64,000 nt of DNA from Craterostigma plantagineum (lineage: Eukaryota; Streptophyta; Magnoliopsida; Lamiales; Linderniaceae): contig JAPQWV010000331.1 in the NCBI GenBank assembly GCA_027422505.1, positions 618,001 to 682,000 on the forward strand, read 5' to 3'. This document shows, one piece after another, positions 23,740-37,026 of the stretch. The number at the start of each line of letters is the position of its first letter. Position 1 is the first letter of the stretch. A program made the position numbers and the translations under genes. The notes under the pieces are model-generated. The model saw only the letters and a list, made by a program, of their open reading frames with translations. It did not search any database and was not told the DNA's origin.

Positions 23740-23949
23740 GATTTTTCTGGGTAATTTTCATTTCAGGCACAGTCCAAATTTTTACTTAAAGATTCATATC
23801 CGATTTTTGTAGTACCACTTTATTGTTATGCAGTATCAATTCATTGTTCTGAAGTACCACAAAACGATAATCCGATACCAGTTCATATATATTTTATAAA
23901 TTTTTTTAAAGTTTAGGTCCTTATCTCTAAATTTTACAGAAATTTGATC
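23740..23949. mobile_element. Relic of the GTACCACTT fold-back family
   Basis: Contains CATATCCGATTTTTGTAGTACCACTTTATTG, CTGAAGTACCACAAAACGATAATCCGATACC and AGTTTAGGTCCTTATCTCTAAATTTT. These are diverged versions of the GTACCACTT, CGATTTTT and GGTCCTTAAAACTAA words of the hairpin at 59.4 kb. Inverted symmetry is still visible around 23840-23880. An old, decayed copy; boundaries are approximate. Confidence 0.4.
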
Positions 23950-24491
23950 AGTTTAGGGTTGCAAACGAATCGAAATTTTTTGGTTCGATTCGCGATTCGA
24001 TTCGAAATTTGAAGATTCGAATTTGAATATTTAGAATACGAATCCGAATAAGAATATTTTCTTTGATTCGAGAAATATCCGAATACGAATACGAAATCAC
24101 AATATTCGATTTGAAAATTAATCGAATTATTCGATTCAAATAATTTAACTTAAAATATAGTATAATTAATATATATTCACATATAATATATGATACCTCA
24201 ATAAAACATTTAACATAATATATTATAATTCAATATATGTTTAAATATAATTTATTATAATTCAATATATATTTTAAATATTATATTGTTTATATTTTAT
24301 TTAACAGAACATAAAAAATGACTTTGAATACAAATATATATTCGATACGAATATTCGAGAATTCGAATTCGAATAAGAATCACTTGTATGATTCGTTAAA
24401 TATTCGAATATTCGTATTCGTATTCGATTATTGTCCGAATACGACTAGAATATTACAGTATTCGACTTGATTCGATACGTTTGCATCCTTG
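23950..24491. mobile_element. ATTCGAA-rich inverted-repeat element (hAT-MITE-like)
   Basis: About 540 bp. The left end AGGGTTGCAAACGAATCGAA is inverted at the right end as TTCGATACGTTTGCATCCT. The interior is extremely AT-rich, and dozens of ATTCGAAT / CGAATACGAAT words in both orientations make a multi-branched fold-back. Flanks TCAGTTT and TGAGTTA could be a decayed 8-bp target duplication, which would suggest the hAT superfamily. There is no coding capacity. It sits between the BAM3-like gene and cytochrome c. Confidence 0.6.
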
Positions 24492-24587
24492 AGTTAAACA
24501 ATGCTTTTTTTTTTTCTGATAAAGAAGTCCGAATTCAAATATATCCTTTTTTTCCTCCAATAAAAGGGCATAGTCGTAATTTCGTGA

Positions 24588-26071
<1,484 letters not shown>

Positions 26072-26407
26072 AGACACTTAAGACTATCTTCCATAAGCAT
26101 AATCTTGTCTTTTTAGGTTAATTTTGAAGATCACTTTTGCTAACATTCTCGACGTCAAGTTGCGCAGTTTACTCTTCATTAGTTTTTTTTTTCACACGAA
26201 TAAGAGCGAGAAAAATATAATCGTATGATTCTTTAGTCGACGGCATGTTGTGATAGATTACGTGTACGATTCGAGACATCAAGAATACGACTCTATACGT
26301 TCTCGCTTATGCCTGAAATACATGATTCTTTAAGGTATTGTATTCAGTCAAGTGCCAATCGAACTGTCAGAGGACGAGAGAAATAAACACGCTACGAAGA
26401 AATAAAC

Positions 26408-28742
26408 TCAATCTTCGCCAGCAGCGTCCATGTTTGATCCTTTGAGATGAAGATGCTTTTCCCTTTTCTGAAACTCGGTCAAACCTTTGCCACTGCCAGT
26501 GACTCCAACTTTTCCGAATGGGTCGTCGGGAGATTTGAATATGCTCTCACGTTTTCTACCCGAAAAGAAACCAACCTAAGAGAGAGAATTCCACAAACCA
26601 ATCGTATCAATATATATAAGAACACGACTAGTGTGTGTTTGTGCGTGCGTGTCGTTACACAAATGTCGATTGTGCGTCTATGTAAGAATGGGAAACGCAC
26701 AAGTACAGCAGGCAAATTAACCTTTTTAGCGCGGCCTTTGGTGGTCTGAAATTGTTGCCATGCGTTCTGCCTCTTATTCTGAGTGACCTCTTTGGCTTCC
26801 ATCCTCATCTTGGACTTGAAGGCGTGTAGCTTTTTTCGTTTTGCAGCTTTCTGGAAAATGGTGAATTTAAAATCGTTGGGAAAACAGAATATTGCCTATA
26901 AAAGTACATTTCCGTCCTACAAAGTGCATACCACATCGTCGGGATCGTTATGTTCAATTTTGAGCTTTTGTGGAATGGTCCAATTCTCAAAGTCTTGATC
27001 TGCAGCTTGGGCAATCTTGCGTTTGAGGGCTTCTTTTGTAGCCACTGCTTTTTTTTCAGCTTCCAGCAAAGGGTCGGGGGCACCTTCTTGAATGGGTCTA
27101 ACGTTATCAGGATCGACCTGTAATCAACAATTATGCGCTGGAAAAAATTAAACAATTGGAGTAACACACACTCAAACATTTAACATCACAATTTGTTCAG
27201 TACTATATACCTCTTCTTGATTTCCCCACCCATCATAGGCAACATAATACCCATTTGGGGTGTGTGCTACAACTGTTGCATCATACCTGTGTCAAACATT
27301 AATTATCATTACCAAAAACTACCTAGCTTCAAAATTATATCTAAAATACGAATGTACCACTCTCCATCTTCACTCCAGACAGCTTGAACTTTAGTGCCAA
27401 TAGGATACTTATCACCATTGATGTCATCGGATTTGGAATGCTGATATGTAGAAAGAAAAAAAGAATTTAGTTATAACTACAGAAAAGATAAATAGTTGAC
27501 TCAAATGGTTAAGAATGCAAAGTGTAGAATATAAGAAGAGGTAAGAGAATATATGTCTAATGAACCCTCCTCTCATATGGAGGTGAAAGGTCGACGATGC
27601 ATAAAACAAGTATTTAGCATATTTAGCCAAATTATGAAAACGTAACACACCGCATGGAAGGAGTTCCCAGTGACATGCAAACTGGAAGGTGCATCGCTGC
27701 TAGTCCCGGCGCCAATTGCAGAATTAAATTCATTTTGTCTCGCAGTGGCCAGAAGCTCTTCTGTGAGTTGGATAACCTGTCACCACAAAACTCACACAGT
27801 TCAGATTACACTGTAATATTTCATTAGAAACATTATTTCATCGACGAGAACGTTAGAACTTCAAAGCCAGAGGGACATCTGAAAATCACGATGCAGCAGG
27901 CGGGTCATCACCAATATGCTGGCACACCTGCGACAGAACCAACAACCAAGTGATGGACACCATGACGAACTACGACACTTTGTTATTTTTCCATGCTTTT
28001 CTATACCGGGACCATATTACCCTGAATGATGTTAAAAAACTCCTCACCTTTACAGACCAAGGGTAAAAACATCTTTCTGCAGTCATATGTACTTCCTTGA
28101 AAACTGTTTGTTTGAGCAATAATTAACTATACTTGAGAAACCAAATGATTGATTGTAATGAAACTTTTAAAAACTTACTCAGTATACTTGAACAAATCGA
28201 AATAGCGAAATGGTCAGGACATCTGATTCTCAGGGTCATGAAAACGTGGGAAGATGACAATTTTACATATCGAATGATGGCATACAAGAATACTGGAGAA
28301 ACCTGAAACCCCTAAAGATAAAACGTGCGCCAGCACCAGTCTAGAAGGAGAACCCCATCTAGAAGAACGGCTAAAAAAAAGAGAGACTCATTTAAATCAC
28401 CTCCACAAGTTCCTTCTCCATGTCCAAGTACTCGGAGTTTTTAGGATCATCATGCAATAGTTCGCGGACCTGTTTCAAAATAAATCAGGAAAAGCTTACG
28501 AGGATCAATACAGAAAGACAAATGCATCAAACTCCTTCATGGCTTTCGAAGCTAAAAAGTAAAAGATGCATTAGCATAAACGACAAAAAGAGTAAAGATT
28601 GATAATCATAATCAAGGCGGACACTAGATATACTTTGATGACTTAAAAAGTGTACCTGTTGAAGCTGTTCTTTATATGTGGAAAGATTTGATGCGACTTC
28701 TTCGATGTTCACCTCCTCCTCGCCTTCATGTCCGGCGTCCAT
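26408..28742 (-). CDS. SPF30: Survival-of-motor-neuron-related splicing factor 30 (SPF30/SMNDC1)
   Basis: A nuclear pre-mRNA splicing factor whose Tudor domain binds symmetrically dimethylated arginines on Sm proteins and helps tri-snRNP join the prespliceosome. Eight exons on the minus strand: 28742-28656, 28469-28401, 27776-27651, 27440-27358, 27286-27211, 27117-26932, 26850-26722 and 26575-26408, in frame, about 307 residues (family about 300). The N-terminal helical part reads VEEVASNLSTYKEQL-like (EEVNIEEVASNLSTYKEQL). The Tudor domain (about 105-160) reads GTKVQAVWSEDGEWYDATVV ... NGYYVAYDGWGNQEEV, with its aromatic cage residues. A Lys-rich C-terminal half (KAAKRKKLHAFKSK) ends in GLTEFQKREKHLHLKG. 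The upstream in-frame Met at 28787 is an alternative start. It is convergent with cytochrome c and divergent from RUS6. Confidence 0.94.
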
Positions 28743-28952
28743 CTTCGACGGAGAAATTCCAAAGCTTTGAAGATGACGACGACTCAAACAAACGGCAGCT
28801 CTATTTGTGAAATTACGATACGATTGGGGAAAAGAAAACGAAGGATGCCCAAGCTGAAAAGTGAAAACCCTGATTCGACTGGAACAACTAAATTTTCAAA
28901 TCAACCCCCAATGTTCCCATTATTATACTCCGTACCCAAAGAACTTGGATAA

Positions 28953-29640
28953 GACCATCTCCAACATTACCGCAAAACACAAACGCAAACGCATAAATGC
29001 AGTAAAAGTGCTCCAACAATACTGCAAACGCAAACGCAAAATGCGTTTTCTGCGTTCTCTCTCCTGTTTCAAATGCAAATTTGCGTCTGAACGCAAAAAT
29101 GCGTTTGATGTTTAAAATTGCAAATAAGCCCTTTACTTGTAGTGATTATTAAATCGAACATATAAAAATATATTATAGAATTTAAAAATTGTATACTACG
29201 ATTATATTGATATAATAGATAATTATTTTAACATTGACATTTATTTTATGTATAATTTTGTTATTATTATTTTATATATATTATTAAATGTAATATAATT
29301 AAACATTGTTTTGACCACAAATATAATTTTTATATTTTCTTTGTACGACGTGTATCTCAATATATTTCAATTGTTATGTTGTGTTTCATAAATATTTTGT
29401 TTTACGTTTTTAATATGTATAAATAATGGCTTCAAAATTAAAAGAATATTGTGGTTAGTTTGTAAAGTAGTAAAATATAGGGATGATATGAAAAGTTATA
29501 AAAGTTGGTATGAAATGGAATATTACAGAAATATTCTTTTGCGTTTGCGTTTGCAGTTGACTGTTGGAGAACAGTTACTGCAAATTATGGCTGTTACTGC
29601 AAAATGCGTTTGCGTTTGCGGTTGACTGTTGGAGATGGTC
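28953..29640. mobile_element. Tourist-like (PIF/Harbinger-type) MITE with TAA duplication
   Basis: A 688-bp element. The left terminus GACCATCTCCAACA is inverted exactly at the right as TGTTGGAGATGGTC, and TAA flanks both ends (28950-28952 and 29641-29643). A 3-bp TAA/TTA target duplication with such ends is typical of Tourist MITEs. Subterminal CAAACGCAAACGCA words repeat directly on the left and inverted on the right (TGCGTTTGCGTTTGC). The core is AT-rich. No transposase frame remains. It sits directly upstream of SPF30, in the divergent SPF30-RUS6 spacer. Confidence 0.8.
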
Positions 29641-29987
29641 TAAGATTTGGGCTTGATACCTTACAATTTGGACCCTATACAATTAGAGCCTAGCAAGGTT
29701 GCCTAACCAATGGACTTTGGCCCAAAAAAAAAACATTAAATGTTAGTGAAAATTAGTTGAGAATTTGTAATTAATCGTATCTTTTTTCTCAATTAACTTG
29801 CAGTTGGTTGTTGAGCTAATCGCGTTGCGTGATTAATTTAATTTTGACAAACTTATAGCTTATACATAGTATGACAATAATTCACACTTTCTATGACCAA
29901 CCCAGTGATGGGCTTTTGATAGTCACCGGGTTCACGTTTCAGAAATATGTATATCTTCTGCCCATAACTTGAGACAAAATTTTCTAA

Positions 29988-30305
29988 CATAACTCCCTTG
30001 TCAGAGAAATATATCACTTAAGGATTCGATTTAATATTTGTACCAGGTTCTTCAGTCACGCCGTACCTTTCTATGTTTGTGTACCACAATACGTTGATGT
30101 AGTGTACATAAATGTGTTGTTAAGGCGTATCTAATGTGTGATGTATGGTGTATCATTTTCTCAATGTATGATGTACAATACGTTGATATAGTGTACATAA
30201 ATGTGTTGTATGGTGTACCTGCGGCGGAATGGGTACCTGTTTGAAAAAAAAAATTATTCTATTAGGTACCTAAGTGATATATTTATCTGACAAGTGAGTT
30301 ATGTG
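29988..30305. mobile_element. GGTACC-rich fold-back element, copy 2
   Basis: The left end CATAACTCCCTTGTCAGAGAAATATATCACTTA is mirrored on the right by TAAGTGATATATTTATCTGACAAGTGAGTTATG. The interior has TTCAGTCACGCCGTACCTTTCTATG, ATACGTTGATGTAGTGTACATAAATGTGTTG and GTACCTGCGGCGGAATGGGTACCTG. These match the copies at 3.56 and 42.16 kb in content and order, while the termini differ. So this copy was captured or mobilised with different ends. Confidence 0.6.
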
Positions 30306-30337
30306 ATAGAAGCTTGCATTTATGTCATAAAAATATT

Positions 30338-30590
30338 CTCCCTTCGTCCCAAACCATTTTATACATTTTACTAAATCGGGCGTCCCACATCTTCTGTACA
30401 TTTCCTTATTTGGTAAAAAAACTATTACAAACAATCAATATAATTATATTAAATATTCTTAAAAGACATGTCAAAATATACATGTTTTACCTTTTAATTG
30501 AAATATATATTAAAATATTCAATTTCTCAATTTCTGTCCAAACTCTCAAATGTCCAAACCAAAACGGCTTGGGGCTTGGGACTGGTGAGT
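30338..30590. mobile_element. Stowaway-like MITE
   Basis: Begins CTCCCTTCGTCCCAAACCATTTTATACA and ends CTTGGGACTGGTGAG followed by TA. The interior (GGTAAAAAAACTATTACAAACAATCAATATAATTATATTAAATATTC) is nearly the same as in the copy at 37.03 kb and is related to the copy at 0.42 kb. The left TA lies two bases off the ideal position. No coding capacity. Confidence 0.65.
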
Positions 30591-30725
30591 ATATTATTGT
30601 AAGAACTTTTTAATTGATATATTATTGTAGATAAAAAAGTTCAATTGCATTTTGGGTTTCGATAACTTTCCTACACACCAAGGCTATCATCTATCACGTC
30701 ACGTGTCCCCCACCACATGACACCC

Positions 30726-30728
<3 letters not shown>

Positions 30729-30767
<39 letters not shown>
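30729..30767. repeat. (CT)n microsatellite in the RUS6 promoter
   Basis: About 19 uninterrupted CT units, 300 bp upstream of the RUS6 start codon. The adjoining sequence down to about 30960 is pyrimidine-rich and probably spans the transcription start. CT/GA tracts near start sites are common core-promoter elements in plants. Confidence 0.85.
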
Positions 30768-30769
<2 letters not shown>

Positions 30770-31061
30770 AAAGGTTTAACTCTATAAATTACGATATGTG
30801 TTTGTGTGGTTCTCTCTCTATTTGCTTGTCCACCTCCAAACAGCGGAAAAAACTAAATAAGAGGAGAAAAATATAAATTTACGCATCAAAACGACGAAAA
30901 CATCGACGAGAAATTCTCTCTCCGTTCGACTGTTTCCTCTCCCTCGGCGTTGGGAATTATTACGTCTTTTATTTTTTCTGTATATAAAGAAGAGACGCGC
31001 GCGGTATCGGGCGAAGAAGGTGCGTCAGTTGCATTGTTGTTTTTCCGGCGGATTGGGAACG

Positions 31062-34000
31062 ATGAAGCTGAAGCACAGCTCCAATTCGGCTTCGAAAACC
31101 CTCGCCACGTCGGATGCGAATCTCCTCGTGCGGGAGACGCTTCGGATCAGCGCGAATTTGGCATCGGCGCCGCCGCTGGCAGCTGACTTGGACGCCGGCA
31201 TCGTGCGCGTGGCGGAGGATCGGTACGTGGCGACGAGGCTGATCGGCATCGAGGAAATTGACGGTAGGCGGTGGAAGCTGTTCGCCGAGGATGAGGGATC
31301 GAAGAATAGGAGCATGAGTTTGAAGAATAAGAAGAGGAAGGGTCGTGTTGGTGCGGTTAGCTTGCAGTCGCCTCAGGCACCTGTTGATGTTAGTATTGCT
31401 TCTCTTTCTTCTTCTACTGGTGTATTGAATTCTTAATTCTTTGTTGATTTTTTTTTTCTTTCCTCAATTGCCTACTTATGCATGGACGTTGGTTGTTGCA
31501 GTGTGTCTATTAGTACATCACAGAGTTAGTTGCTTAGTCTCTGAGAACGTTTGCTCTGGTACTAGTTGATTGATCTGTGAGGTTCTTTGTTATTTTTGAT
31601 GGAGAGAGAGAATTTGGAAATGATATACCTATACAAATAGCATGGTAGTATGGTGTGTAGTAGTGAACAGGTGCAATGTGATCATTGTATTAATGAAGTT
31701 TATTTACAAGTGCAAGAGTGAGCACGAATAACGCCAAAAATGCACTGGAAAGATCCCTCGAGACAAGCCACGGAACAGAAATGACTAATGGGTTCTATAA
31801 TCAATTTCCCCTGTTGTGTGGGAAGCTGCATTGTAATGTAGAATATGATATTCCATTCGGCCGTTAACTTACCTTAACTGATTTACTGTCTTGTTGAGTT
31901 CCAGGATTTGATGGCATTTATTAGGTCCTATGTGGTACCAGAAGGTTTTCCAGACAGCGTCACTCAGTCTTATGTGCCGTACATGACGTGGAGGGCTTTG
32001 AAGGTACTGTTCCAATGCATATAACTGCTTTGGGGAATTAGCAAACTTACCACTCCAATCACTTTCTTGCTGGTTTTTGTCGTTTGGTTGTAGTACTTCT
32101 TCGGTGGAGCAATGAGTGTTTACACAACACAGACGTTGCTGAGTTCTGTGGGAGTTTCCAGAGCTAGATCTGCCCAAAGTGCTGTAGCTATTAGCTGGAT
32201 TCTCAAGGTATGGTTTGTAAATCACAAAAGTTAGTTTCCATTGTGATCAATCATCTTATATTTATTGTAGTCGTGAAGTTATTAACTTATGCGTTTAGGT
32301 CGTATTGCTTTTGACATGGTGTCTGGGGTATAGACTACCCTTTTGGTTGCGTATGTAGGAATCTCATATAAATGTTAAGGAACTTGTGTCTTGGAATTGA
32401 AGCTTCTGGGAGCGTCAAGTTTCCATGTATATATTATGTTATGACAATACCACCTATGTAGAGACTAAATATATTTGTGATTAAGAAACTAATGAATGTC
32501 GCACAGGAATGCGCTAACCTTATTTTGTCGAGTAAAAGCATAATACTTCATTTTGCATGCCAACCAACTGTTTCTGGTCAGACTGGCAAGTGATGATTTA
32601 ATTGTTTTTTTCTCAGGATGGTGCTGGACGGGTTGGGAAGATGGTTTTTGCTCGGCAGGGAAAGAAATTTGATTATGATCTAAAACAGGTACTCTTGAAC
32701 CATATAACTTAATACCATAGGCAACTGAAATTTGTCGGGGAATACTTATAATGTCATTTCACCTCCATTCAGCTGAGGTTTGCTGGTGATCTCTTGATGG
32801 AGTTGGGAGCTGGGTTAGAGTTGGCTACTGCAGCTGTTCCGCACCTTTTCCTTCCTTTGGCATGTGTGGCCAATGTGGCTAAGGTTTGTCACTCAGGCCC
32901 CTGTCAACTTGTCAGTTTTCCCAATACTGAAAAATATTGAGACCCAGCTTGATTTTACTTCTAGAATGTTTCTGCTGTGACATCGACGTCAACCCGAACG
33001 CCAATCTATAAAGCATTTGCCAAAGGAGAAAATATTGGAGATGTGACTGCAAAGGGAGAATGTGTTGCCAATATTGCTGATCTGGTATGCATGTCAAGTC
33101 AAGGAACCCATTCTGTGTTATGGACAAATAATATGCAGTGGGCATCATTACATAGTTTCTAGAGTTGCCTTGTTTGTTGAACTCTGCTTCCCAAGGGAAT
33201 CCTTAAAATGCCAATTGAAATTCCTTGTCTGCTGTTTGGTTATTAGTTTTTAGGAACGGTTATGTTTCTTTTGGTTTTATGAATAGAACTAATTGCAAAT
33301 GTTATATCTTGTGAAGCTTGGGACTGGACTGAGCATAATGATTTCTAAGAGAAACCCATCCCTAGTTGCAACTTTTGCTATGCTTTCATGTGGATATTTG
33401 ATGAGCTCCTACAGAGAGGTTGGACATCCTTGTATCCTTTAAGATCATCTTCCTATTGTGTTATGTCTCGTTATAGTTGGTTATTAATAAATGGTGAAAT
33501 TATCATTGATTTGTCAGGTGAAGTCGCTCGTACTGCATACATTAAATCGTGCGAGATTTACAGTGGCAGTAGAATCCTTTCTGAAAACAGGTTATATATC
33601 TTATCTGATAATAAGTAGTTTGGTTTCGTTGAGGAATTTTAAAATATAAAAAATGTGTTGTCTAAAGGAGAAAGAAAGTTGCATATTCTTTTATCCTTTT
33701 AACCAATATTTGATTTTCAGGAAGGGTTCCAACTTTGCAAGAGGGAAATTCAATGGAGACCATTATTGATCTTCCATGGAGAAACCGAAGACCTATTGTT
33801 CTTGGTACGTTGCGACCATTGTCTCTCATCATGAGGCTACGCTTGGCTTATCCTTTCCTTTTTTTTTTATTTCTAGGGCCAAGATTCAAAGAGGCATTCC
33901 AAGAACCGAATTCATATTTTGCGGTAGAGCCCATCTTTGAGGTAGGCTGCTCTCCACGGAGAGAGTGTAATAATTGCCATTTTTAGAATGACCTTCCTTC

Positions 34001-34668
34001 ACGCATGCAATATTACGTACATCACCTCACTTTCTGACATGTTTAGGCATATCCCTGCCCGTTCTTTCTATCCATCCATGATCATTTTTTACTATAATAG
34101 ATGCAATGGACTGACTTAGGTCTTAATTATTTGGTTTAATGACTACAGAAAGAGCGATACATCGTGACATATAATCCTTCTAAGGGCAATATATATGCGC
34201 TGTTCAAAGGTCAAGCAGAGTCTGATGACATACTGAAAGCAGCATTCCATGTAAGCTCGCCGACCTCATCTTATCTACGACTTCTCTATCCGTTAGATTC
34301 TCTGAGCTCATTTTAAATTTCTTATCACAGGCCCACGTTCTTCTTCACATCATCCGTGCTTCAAACAAGGATACTGTTTCCACTAGAGCCAGAGAGCACG
34401 ATTATCTGTCAATACAGCCAACAACGGCGGACATCGAATCCCATGTTGCAGAATCTTATAAGTTGGTTTCAGCTTTATACGGACCTTTCAAAAACAAAGC
34501 TACAGAACAGGTAATTGGGAATTTGTTCTTTAAAACTGGTCCATTATTTACAAAAGACAGAACGTATAGTTACTTAGACATACATTGGCTCCATAATTTC
34601 AGGGATGGGTTATGTCCGAGTCATTACTGAATCCTGGGAAAGCTCGTCTGTGTCAACTGGCGAACTAA
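31062..34668 (+). CDS. RUS6: Protein ROOT UVB SENSITIVE 6 (DUF647 family)
   Basis: A member of the plant RUS/DUF647 family. RUS6 is essential for embryo development in Arabidopsis; its biochemical function is unknown. Thirteen exons: 31062-31388, 31905-32003, 32094-32207, 32617-32688, 32773-32883, 32965-33084, 33317-33418, 33518-33590, 33721-33804, 33877-33941, 34149-34250, 34331-34510 and 34603-34668, giving 504 residues in frame. The N-terminus is short and basic, then LLVRETLRISANLASAP. The DUF647 core runs from FIRSYVVPEGFPDSVTQSY through RARSAQSAVAISWILKDGAGRVGKM, AGDLLMELGAGLELATAAVPH and GLSIMISKRNPSLVATF, with several hydrophobic helices. The C-terminal part contains HAHVLLHIIRA. I chose the Met at 31062; another lies in frame at 31020. 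It is convergent with the ZF-HD gene. Confidence 0.94.
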
Positions 34669-35594
34669 TGCATAATGCCCCCTCGTGTCGGTGAGTTATC
34701 GTAATCGGTTCGAGAAATTAATACAGCGTAATCTTATGCGCCAGTCGAAACTATCTGCTCTTTAAGTAATGGCGACGAAGATTGTTCTTCGATCGTTATT
34801 CGAATCATATCTACCACCGTCGCGTCGTTGGCCCTTTGCTCTATCTATGTATGTGTATATGGATTGCTCTTTAGACTTGACCAGCCATTTGTGCATTGTT
34901 CGAGTTTGTAGAGTCTTGAACCTAAAATTTTGGTCTGTGAGAGTCTCTCCGTGTCAACAAATCTTTGGAGGAGGAAAGAAAAATGCTTCTTTTTTCTTTT
35001 TCAATTATGATGGCGTTATTGATTTCTTTTCTGGGGACCATTTTTTTCTGTGCAAGGATTGTTTCTTACACCACACTGTGTTGGCTTTGCTTTGGGTAGT
35101 GAAAGGAGAAAAATAATTTTTGCTAGTGAAGGGAAAATGACATTGAAGCTGTCGCAACTCGAGCTTAGCCTGGCAAGAGAAATTGAAAATAGTAACAAAA
35201 CAAAAAGCAAGATTTCGTCACGAGATTGGATATTGACCTTTGATTTCATTTCAAGTTTCTGCAGCATCATAAAAAGCATTCTACTCATTATCCTTATTTG
35301 GTATCTATCTGCCCTGGCTGAGCTTTAGTTACTTATTGTAGCAGTTGAACATTGTTGGAAATAAAATCCGCTCAATATATATATAACCTTTTATGGGATT
35401 CTATTTGAAAGCAAATTGGCGACGGATGAAATAGCCCACCACTAAACCTATGTCCACGTCACAAACTTTTATTCAATAATACAGTGTAATTTTTTTTTTC
35501 ATACAAAAAACTGTGATGTATATAATATGGTCCTTTTACTACAAAATTAAGGAAGAAATATGCAAGACTTGGAACCACTTCTTCTTGCAGAAGC
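34669..35594. other. Convergent spacer between RUS6 and the ZF-HD gene
   Basis: RUS6 and ZF-HD 3' regions. A plus-strand frame of 115 codons (34769-35116) and overlapping frames show no family motif. They follow the RUS6 stop by 100 bp, so I treat them as 3' untranslated or spacer sequence. Nothing else recognised. Confidence 0.45.
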
Positions 35595-36698
35595 TCATTG
35601 CGAATCAGCATTAGGTTCTTTCTTCTTGGTATGGTCGTCCTTGTTGTTATGCATCCATACTTTGAAAACTCTTCTACTAACACCAATCTCTTGGCAAAAG
35701 CTATGTATATGAGTTTCCTCTCGCTTGTTCATCCTCCATCCGATTTCCTCCGCGAACCTACGCATCCTCTCCTTCTGATCCTCGGTGAACTTCGTCCTGA
35801 ACCTCTTCTTACTCGTCACGGCTCGGGTCGGCTCATCGATCGAACCACCCATACATTGCTCGGCTTTATACCCAATCATATCGTATGGCACGACGATCGT
35901 CGTCCCAACTCTTGGATGATGATACGCTGCAGAGAAAAAAACGGAACACTGCGTAACGATGCTATATGCCTAGCTTTCGGCCGCTAGGAATGTCAATCGG
36001 ACCCGTTAGAAAACAAACACTAGAGTTTCAAATTAACACCATGGGGTGGTCCGAGTGTGCCCAGACTCAGACCCATGTGAAGATCCAATGGATTTTTTCA
36101 ACGGGCCTTATTAGAATCGAGAGGTCCTTCCTAAAACTAACTAGTGATAGGAAGAGATAGCGCCTCTCTGTAAAATGGTTTTACTTACTTTTCAAGGTTT
36201 TATTTCCTTGTAAAACGATTTGTTTGCTTATGTTGTTATGTATTATCCTTTTTTTTTATTATAAATCATTTGCTCGAAATACTCACGCAACAAGAAATGC
36301 GCGTTTTAAAACATCGATCGTAACATAATAAGATACGCATATATACCTCGATCGTCGAGCACTAATACTCTTCTGTGGAAGTTTCTGTGGCAGTTACACG
36401 CCGAGCACGTAATAAGGGCGGGCGAATGGACTTCCTCCTCCTCGTCGTCGTCGCCAGCTGGCAAGAACTCGCCGCAGCCATCGGTGGCGTGCCCGCCGAT
36501 TGAAGCTGCGTGGTTCCTCATGCATTCCTTGTACTTCACCACCACCGCTTGTCTGCCGATAGGTTTCGAATAGTTGTCATAGGCTTCGCCATTGCACGAT
36601 GAATAGCAGCGGTCGTACGCCGCGCTGTAGTTGTTATTACTCGTGAGAGGGATCATCATCTCGGGTTCTTCGCTCGTAATAATGTCGGGAATATCCAT
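35595..36698 (-). CDS. Zinc-finger homeodomain (ZF-HD/ZHD) transcription factor
   Basis: A plant-specific nuclear DNA-binding protein that dimerises through its zinc finger. Two exons on the minus strand: 36698-36347 and 35926-35595, joining in frame to 227 residues. The ZF-HD dimerisation domain (about residues 54-108) reads [20 protein letters not shown] ... GCGEFLPAG ... [16 protein letters not shown], with all Cys/His ligands. An acidic DDDEEEEE tract sits inside the finger. The divergent homeodomain (about residues 147-206) reads [14 protein letters not shown] ... [13 protein letters not shown] ... [14 protein letters not shown]. Exon 2 was started at 35926 (after TTTTTTTCTCTGCAG), which gives [11 protein letters not shown] across the junction. 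Arabidopsis ZHD genes are mostly intronless, so the intron is notable. The subgroup is not resolved. Confidence 0.9.
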
Positions 36699-37026
36699 CG
36701 TTGTACTGTAAGAAAGAACGCTGGAGAGGTAGTAGTAGTAATAAGCTGCTGTTGCTGCTGGGATAGGATATGAACGTGTTACTTAGTGAAGAGAAATGGT
36801 AAGTTAGTTGTGTGTATTTAACTCATGTACATTAATAAAGAACTGTATGCACATAGTGGGATTGGCTTTGCTTTGCTTGCAATTCTACTTAAGCCAGAAA
36901 TCAGACTCTAGTGTACAGAAAAGTGTGGAGTGGGTGTGTTGTGTCAGAGATTGAAAGGAATGATCAATGAGGACTGTTGGTAATCTACGGACTTGTTTTT
37001 ATTTGGTTTCTTTTTCTAAAGTGGTA

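Noticed and set aside
34769..35116. 115-codon plus-strand ORF after RUS6
   Set aside because: Follows the RUS6 stop by 100 bp, has Phe-rich low-complexity content and no recognisable domain; best explained as 3' untranslated or spacer sequence.
35836..35846. Other GATCG/CGATCG words as Hi-C junction signatures
   Set aside because: Single CGATCG words are expected by chance; only a full GATCGATC with a frame-breaking effect (24784-24791) is worth flagging. The other exact GATCGATC, near 1496, lies in a SnRK2 intron and cannot be tested by frame.
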